This document shows positions 30,922-34,886 of a stretch of DNA of 34,886 bases, in pieces. The DNA lies in NCBI GenBank assembly GCA_900553595.1, contig USEC01000020.1:1-34886 (forward strand), written 5' to 3'. Below the pieces are notes generated by a model, which worked only from the letters and a program-made list of their open reading frames with translations, did not search any database and was not told the origin of the DNA. How positions within the stretch are numbered: position 1 is the stretch's first letter; every line of letters starts with the position of its first letter. The DNA comes from an uncultured Prevotella sp. GTDB taxonomy: Bacteria; Bacteroidota; Bacteroidia; Bacteroidales; Bacteroidaceae. The position numbers and the translations under genes are program-made.

Positions 30922-31470
30922 TTATAAAATTTCTTCTATCTGTTTTGCTATGTTTTCAATACTTTCCGTGGGTTCGAAGCGTGCCACCACCTGTCCGCGC
31001 TTGTTTATGAGGAACTTTGTGAAGTTCCATTTTATATCGGCATTCTCCTTGTAGGCGGGATTGCTCTCGGAGAGCAACTTGTCGAGCACGGGAGTGAGCG
31101 GATGGCTGGCGTCGAATCCTGCGAAACCCTTCTGTTCCTTGAGGAACTTGTAGAGCGGGTCGGCATCGTCGCCATTCACTTTCAGCTTCTTGAAGCGTGG
31201 GAACTCTGTTCCGTAGTTGAGTTTGCAGAACTCGTGTATCGATTCGTCGGTGCCAGGTGCCTGCTGTCCGAACTGGTTGCAGGGGAAGTCGAGCACTTCA
31301 AAACCTTGCGAGTGATATTTCTCGTATAACTTCTCCAATTCTTCATACTGTGGTGTGAAACCGCATTTTGTCGCAGTGTTCACGATGAGCAGCACTTCGT
31401 TGGCATACTCTTTCAGAGATACTTCTTTTCCTTTTCTGTCCTTTACAGAGAATTCATATACAGTTCTCAT
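30922..31470 (-). CDS. Glutathione peroxidase-family, probably thioredoxin-dependent peroxidase
   Basis: A 182-residue cytoplasmic peroxidase. Peroxidatic Cys36 lies in NTATKCGFTPQY, and LDFPCNQFGQQAPG carries Cys64 plus the catalytic Gln. WNFTKFLINKRG gives the catalytic Trp and Asn. In this family a Cys in the FPC motif acts as resolving Cys and marks enzymes reduced by thioredoxin rather than glutathione, which fits the trxB gene 5 nt downstream and the lack of glutathione in most Bacteroidales. It should detoxify hydrogen peroxide and organic hydroperoxides. No selenocysteine codon is present. Confidence 0.94.
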   Translation of the reverse strand: MRTVYEFSVKDRKGKEVSLKEYANEVLLIVNTATKCGFTPQYEELEKLYEKYHSQGFEVLDFPCNQFGQQAPGTDESIHEFCKLNYGTEFPRFKKLKVNGDDADPLYKFLKEQKGFAGFDASHPLTPVLDKLLSESNPAYKENADIKWNFTKFLINKRGQVVARFEPTESIENIAKQIEEIL

Positions 31471-31572
31471 TTCCTTTTTGTTTTATTGTTTTTTGTCCTT
31501 TTTGTTTCTTGCTACATAATTAAGGGGTGTCTTGTCTTTGTCTTGGAAAGGCGGGATGCCGCCTATCTCTTG

Positions 31573-31580
31573 CAAAGATA
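31573..31580 (-). promoter_or_regulatory. Minus-7 element of the gpx-trxB operon
   Basis: On the minus strand it reads TATCTTTG, about 100 nt before the gpx start. No TTG is seen at exactly 20 nt. The 316-nt gap 31471-31786 otherwise holds T-rich leader sequence and the divergent promoter at 31710. Confidence 0.5.
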
Positions 31581-31709
31581 CTCATTAAATACGACTATTG
31601 CCACCAAAACAATCAATAAATTAGATAAAAAACATCTATTAAATTATAAATGAAAGCTATGAAACGTGCTTTTAAGGCGTGCAGATGACCGATATATAAA
31701 AGTTTTCGC

Positions 31710-31717
31710 TATATTTG
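31710..31717 (+). promoter_or_regulatory. Minus-7 element of the small basic protein gene
   Basis: TATATTTG, followed by a leader of about 60 nt to ATG 31787. No good minus-33 element is seen. Confidence 0.45.
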
Positions 31718-31786
31718 CACCACTTATTAATCATTGGTGCGGTGTGCTGTGACGCATGCTTCACCGATATAAAAACAACTGTTGCT

Positions 31787-32053
31787 ATGCAGACAAACGA
31801 ACATAAACTGACGAGGAACGAATTGTGGATGGAGAAATACCATGCCATGAAGAAGTATCTTGAAGTGCATCACCAACTGCCGGACAAGAAGAAGCCGTAC
31901 AATCACGACCTCATAAACTGGTGGAAATACAACAAGAAACGCGTAAAGGCAGGTAAGCGGACGGCAGAAAGAGTGGCCTTGCTCCGCAAACTCAACGATA
32001 TGCGTCTTGTGAAAAGAACCGACGCTTCGAAGATTTTTGACACCTCGAAATGA
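31787..32053 (+). CDS. Small basic protein with helicase-associated-like domain
   Basis: An 88-residue Lys-rich protein. ELWMEKYHAMKKYLEVHHQL, a P-rich turn, then LINWWKYNKKRVKAGKRTAE and RVALLRKLNDM follow the W...L..Y...H...P......L..W...Q+..Y+.G.L...R...L..L pattern of the helicase-associated (HA) domain, here as a stand-alone single unit. It may bind nucleic acid; that is inference from the pattern and charge. An upstream in-frame TTG (31715) lies in the predicted minus-7 element, which supports ATG 31787. It is monocistronic, and partner genes are not evident. Confidence 0.72.
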   Translation: MQTNEHKLTRNELWMEKYHAMKKYLEVHHQLPDKKKPYNHDLINWWKYNKKRVKAGKRTAERVALLRKLNDMRLVKRTDASKIFDTSK

Positions 32054-32209
32054 TGCCGTAGCGACTTCCGCACACTTTCAGAATGCCTGACACCAAGCGT
32101 GCGGACAGACTGACACGGAGGTGTGTCATGACAAGGAATTGCTTTTTACAGACATAGACAAAGAAAGCAATAGCACCCCTTATGTGAAATTTTTAAAAAG
32201 AAAAAACGA

Positions 32210-33067
32210 ATGAAACACGTATTTATTTTATCCGTACTCATGTCGTCGGTGCTCCTTTTGACGAAAGGATGCAAGTCTGACGGCACGCCTGCCGCCAGCG
32301 ATGCAACCCTGCCCACAGTGACATTGGAGCGTAATGTCGGAACCGACAGCACATTGCAGTGCAAGTTTGCTGTGGATTACCCTACTGGCGACGATTCGCT
32401 TTCGCTCGCCGTATGTGACTTCGTGCGTGGCGAACTGGCAAACAACTATCTGCCGGCACTCTACGACCTCGACTCAAAGGACAAGTACCCCTTGTATGAC
32501 GGTGCGGCGGACAAGAGCGAGGCTGTGGTGGACTATTATGCCGACGGAACGTTGTCGTACTTGAAGCAGACCGTGAAGGAAATGCTCGATGCCGGTATGG
32601 ACCGTCAGCCGGCAGTGAGCTACGAACTCAGCATCGCCAAGATTGCCGACACTCAACGCTATGTGAACTATGAAGTGAAGTCATATTCCTATCTCGGCGG
32701 AGCACACGGTTCGGCGACAGACTATGTGGTGAACATCGCAAAGCCCTCGGGGAAGGTGCTCACGCAGACTGTCGATACGCTGCAACTGAAGGCCTTGCAG
32801 CCCATCCTGCGCAAGGGTGTGACAGCTTATCTCAATAAGGGCGGCATGGAAAAGGTGAGCGAGAAAGACCTCAACGACCATCTTTTCATCGATAATGGCG
32901 TCATCCCGATACCGGCACACGCACCGTATCTTGCTGCCGATGGAGTGCATTTCATCTATCAGCAGTATGAAATAGGTCCATACGCGATAGGTATGGTGTC
33001 GTTCACGGTGCCATACGCCGAAATAAAGCAATATCTCACAAAAGAGGCTCTGCAACTCGTTGAGTGA
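32210..33067 (+). CDS. DUF3298 (RsiV-like) lipoprotein
   Basis: A 285-residue lipoprotein with a signal peptide ending LLTKGC (Cys21). The mature part has a mixed alpha/beta N-terminal region (about 45-170) with the YLGGAHGSATDYVVN segment, and a C-terminal DUF3298 block ending FIYQQYEIGPYAIGMVSFTV, PYAEIKQYL. The same two-domain core forms the lysozyme-sensing part of the anti-sigma factor RsiV, but here it is lipid-anchored without a cytoplasmic sigma-binding part. A ligand-binding or stress role in the periplasm is possible. The 156-nt gap upstream shows no consensus promoter. Confidence 0.85.
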   Translation: MKHVFILSVLMSSVLLLTKGCKSDGTPAASDATLPTVTLERNVGTDSTLQCKFAVDYPTGDDSLSLAVCDFVRGELANNYLPALYDLDSKDKYPLYDGAADKSEAVVDYYADGTLSYLKQTVKEMLDAGMDRQPAVSYELSIAKIADTQRYVNYEVKSYSYLGGAHGSATDYVVNIAKPSGKVLTQTVDTLQLKALQPILRKGVTAYLNKGGMEKVSEKDLNDHLFIDNGVIPIPAHAPYLAADGVHFIYQQYEIGPYAIGMVSFTVPYAEIKQYLTKEALQLVE

Positions 33068-33088
33068 CAGTGTGGTAATGCCCCGTAT

Positions 33089-33176
33089 AAAAAGAAGCCT
33101 TGTTTGCATCGCAAACAAGGCTTCTTTGCTTTCCGTTTAAGGCTTCTTTTGAGTGCAAAGAAGCCTTGTTTTTAAA
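33089..33176 (+). terminator. Two tandem terminators sharing the AAAGAAGCCTT core
   Basis: Hairpin 1: arms 33091-33107 and 33111-33127, a perfect 17-bp stem with a 3-nt loop. Hairpin 2: AAGGCTTCTTT (33139-33149) with AAAGAAGCCTT (33157-33167), a 7-nt loop, followed by GTTTTT. Both arms of both hairpins carry the same GAAGCCTT core, so one looks like a copy of the other. They separate the DUF3298 gene from the convergent lysO pair. Confidence 0.8.
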
Positions 33177-33309
33177 CCAAAATCGTTCATTGGCAGCTGG
33201 GCGGCAGACAGCCTTTTATGAGGAAAGGATTATTCTGTGCCATAACTATTTACGCTATTATGAGTTTTGCGTAACGAAAGCTTCGTAATACGCAATGTAA
33301 AGATAATAC

Positions 33310-33942
33310 TTATGCAGCAATCGTGCACCATAATGTCACGATGAACGGCACAGTGAAGTCGGTGGCAAAACCGTGGTATATGCTCAGTGCTACATAACGC
33401 TGCCCTATGGTTTGCGTGATTATGGGCAGAGTGGTGTCCATCGTCGTTGCGCCGCCTGCCGATATTGGAGCCAGCGGACCGAACCATTTTGTCAGCAACG
33501 GTGTCAGCAGAAGGGTTATCATCTCGCGGATTATGTTAGCCAACAGGGCTATGGTGCCGAGTTCCGCACCACGATATTCGGTGATGAAGATGCTCGACAG
33601 CGAATAGTAGGCGAAGCCGCTGTCAATGGCCAGATAGTCGGTTAGGTCGCGGTGCTGCAGGAAAGAGCATACATCGCTCTTCATAAGCAGGAATGCAACC
33701 ATCGCTCCCATCCACGAACCGACGATGGTGGCGACGGGCAGAAACGCCAGACGGGGATTCAGACTTTTAATGTCGCTTTTCATGTCGGGGTTGATTCCTA
33801 TGCCCGTTCCCACGCAAAGGAGCAGTGCGCACAGTGCCACGAAACTCGTTCCGCTGCCCGTTGCCCATGACGGCATGCAGCCGCTGCGTCCTGCCAACAG
33901 TCCGAGGACGAAGAATGCCACTACTATCAGACTTCCTTTCAT
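33310..33942 (-). CDS. LysO-family exporter, C-terminal half-gene
   Basis: A 210-residue integral membrane protein with about six hydrophobic segments. GIGINPDMKSDIKSL, GFAYYSLSSIFITEYRGAEL and SAGGATTMDTTLPIITQTIG match the conserved core of the lysine exporter LysO (YbjE), where the loop with Asp is needed for transport. In E. coli LysO is one chain; here its N-terminal part is a separate gene just upstream. ATG 33942 overlaps the upstream TGA (ATGA), so the two halves are translationally coupled and presumably assemble together. A longer in-frame start at 34011 overlaps the upstream gene by 73 nt and is rejected. Confidence 0.85.
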   Translation of the reverse strand: MKGSLIVVAFFVLGLLAGRSGCMPSWATGSGTSFVALCALLLCVGTGIGINPDMKSDIKSLNPRLAFLPVATIVGSWMGAMVAFLLMKSDVCSFLQHRDLTDYLAIDSGFAYYSLSSIFITEYRGAELGTIALLANIIREMITLLLTPLLTKWFGPLAPISAGGATTMDTTLPIITQTIGQRYVALSIYHGFATDFTVPFIVTLWCTIAA

Positions 33943-34238
33943 TGCTCGTCTCCTCCCTTCGCTGTCTTCCATAAAGCCCATGCAAGGACACAACTGCCCA
34001 AGGTGGCGCATACCGACAACACCAAGGCTTCAACCCCCAGTGTGGGCAGTGATGAGATTATCTGCTCGTTGCTTCCCACTTCAATGCCGAGCATGAACAG
34101 CAACAGCCATATAAGCCATGTCGTGATTCTTGCTGTCCATACGTTTGCGGCACTGCTTACGGTGTCCGACTTTGTCCTTGTGCGCAGGACATAACCCAAG
34201 GCTATGCCAAGGAAGATAAATAATATTACTATAAACAT
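33939..34238 (-). CDS. LysO-family exporter, N-terminal half-gene
   Basis: A 99-residue membrane protein with three hydrophobic segments: MFIVILFIFLGIALGYVL, TWLIWLLLFMLGIEVGSN and LVLSVCATLGSCVLAWAL. LLFMLGIEVGSNEQII fits the N-terminal LysO domain. Together with the following 210-residue protein it covers the length of a single-chain LysO. The stop overlaps the next start (ATGA at 33939-33942). The split is probably natural for Bacteroidales rather than a frameshift, because both parts have proper ends and a coupled junction. The substrate, lysine or an analog such as thialysine, follows from family knowledge only. Confidence 0.82.
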   Translation of the reverse strand: MFIVILFIFLGIALGYVLRTRTKSDTVSSAANVWTARITTWLIWLLLFMLGIEVGSNEQIISSLPTLGVEALVLSVCATLGSCVLAWALWKTAKGGDEQ

Positions 34239-34334
34239 TTATTTTATTGGTTGTTTTTTACATGAATCCTCCTGCAAAATAGCTTCGCGCTATGAAGTAT
34301 GAAGGCTCGTAATAAGCCGAACAGTTGTAATAAA

Positions 34335-34393
34335 AAACGAGTCCTTTTGGAGAGTAAAACGAGTCCTTTTGCAAGGCGAAACGAGTCCTTTTG
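34335..34393. repeat. Three-copy 22-bp-period direct repeat
   Basis: AAACGAGTCCTTTTG occurs exactly at 34335-34349, 34357-34371 and 34379-34393, separated by two unrelated 7-nt spacers. A 22-bp period is close to two helical turns, so a protein could bind all copies on one face. The array lies in the 187-nt gap between the lysO pair and the lipoprotein gene. Three copies with 7-nt spacers do not fit CRISPR. Confidence 0.85.
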
Positions 34394-34425
34394 CAGCAGC
34401 TTCCTTTTAGTCTATTCATTACTCA

Positions 34426-34812
34426 TTACTTCATTCTTATTGTTCTGAATTTTGTATTTTTATTAAATCCAAACACCATCAAGTTGTAATCTTCGGGATA
34501 ATAAACAGTGTTATTATGCACGATATATGGCTTTGGGGCATTTGTTGGTAACGAAACACTTATCTTGTTAACAGTATCTTCTATTTGATTGCTAATCACC
34601 CAAGAACTCAAAAACTTCACGTCCGATTTGCAGTTGCCCGAGAAGTCTATTATTGATGGTGCCTCGTAGCCGTGTTCTAAAACTTGTTGGTTTATATATA
34701 GCAATGTATCTTGTACTTCTTTGTCCAATTCACAAAACAAAGTGTCTTTATAGCTTCTGCTGGAACATGCTCCAACAAGAAGAACTCCGAGTATAAAGCA
34801 TAGATATTTCAT
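34426..34812 (-). CDS. Small lipoprotein of unknown function
   Basis: A 128-residue lipoprotein with signal peptide MKYLCFILGVLLVGACSS (lipobox VGAC, Cys16). The mature chain has a DFSGNCKSDVKFLSSWVISN segment, a middle region with alternating strands and a basic end (NTKFRTIRMK). I recognise no family. An in-frame ATG three codons upstream (34821) is possible but gives a less typical MEFMKYL start. Its codon use is more AT-rich than that of most genes in the window, and it sits next to the tandem repeat at 34335-34393, so recent acquisition is possible. No consensus promoter is visible before the window ends. Confidence 0.8.
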   Translation of the reverse strand: MKYLCFILGVLLVGACSSRSYKDTLFCELDKEVQDTLLYINQQVLEHGYEAPSIIDFSGNCKSDVKFLSSWVISNQIEDTVNKISVSLPTNAPKPYIVHNNTVYYPEDYNLMVFGFNKNTKFRTIRMK

Positions 34813-34886
34813 AAATTCCATTATTTGATTTTTCTTAGTTAGACATTATTATCATGCTAAATATAAATATAGGCCAGACGAGGAGC

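Noticed and set aside
33267..33295. TTGCGTA/TACGCAA palindrome as a terminator of the lysO pair
   Set aside because: The stem is short with a bulge, and no T-run follows on the minus strand, so I do not list it as a terminator.
34335..34393. CRISPR array
   Set aside because: Only three 15-bp repeats with 7-nt spacers, no cas gene in the window, and spacers far too short.

Overview
The window looks like chromosomal DNA of a Bacteroidota member, order Bacteroidales, most like Prevotella in the wide sense. The main support is the recurring promoter form TTG-N20-TAnnTTTG (for example 10245-10276, 12827-12857, 18788-18818, 20637-20667). It is backed by lineage-typical families: GldB-like lipoprotein, FISUMP-type secreted protein, Wzi-family capsule protein, two-gene LysO exporter and a DPP IV-type S9 peptidase. 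Genus is inferred, not shown. No rRNA, tRNA or CRISPR array was seen.

Layout. 1-879 is the 3' part of an IS66-family insertion sequence. 1061-2672 is an AbiE-type toxin-antitoxin/abortive-infection pair with an inverted repeat upstream. 2810-9732 is a polysaccharide cluster: WbsX-like protein, GT2, WecB, WecC, GT4 and a WecA-like lipid-carrier transferase. It should make and attach UDP-ManNAcA-containing sugar units, but no flippase or polymerase lies in the window. 9778-12792 holds a small conserved-looking protein, a candidate small RNA, an ECF-type sigma factor, rpe with a 41-codon gene upstream, and a TrpF-like protein lacking the catalytic cysteine. 12948-15722 encodes envelope proteins: a FISUMP-type secreted protein, an M15 peptidase and a tiny repeat lipoprotein. 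16201-22903 holds mtaB, a GT2, a GldB-like lipoprotein, a YhcC-type radical SAM protein and DPP IV.

The most interesting part is 23069-29837: a Wzi-like outer-membrane protein, a small lipoprotein, an NtrC-type sigma-54 activator, a near-perfect sigma-54 promoter preceded by TGTGGA/TCCACA palindromes, a 109-residue secreted repeat protein under that promoter, a 31-bp hairpin, and a hybrid histidine kinase with REC and HPt domains. I read this as a self-contained envelope-sensing circuit whose visible output is the small secreted protein.

29969-31470 is a gpx-trxB peroxide-defence operon on the minus strand. The end of the window carries a small basic helicase-associated-like protein, a DUF3298-type lipoprotein, tandem terminators, the two LysO half-genes, a three-copy 22-bp repeat and one more lipoprotein.
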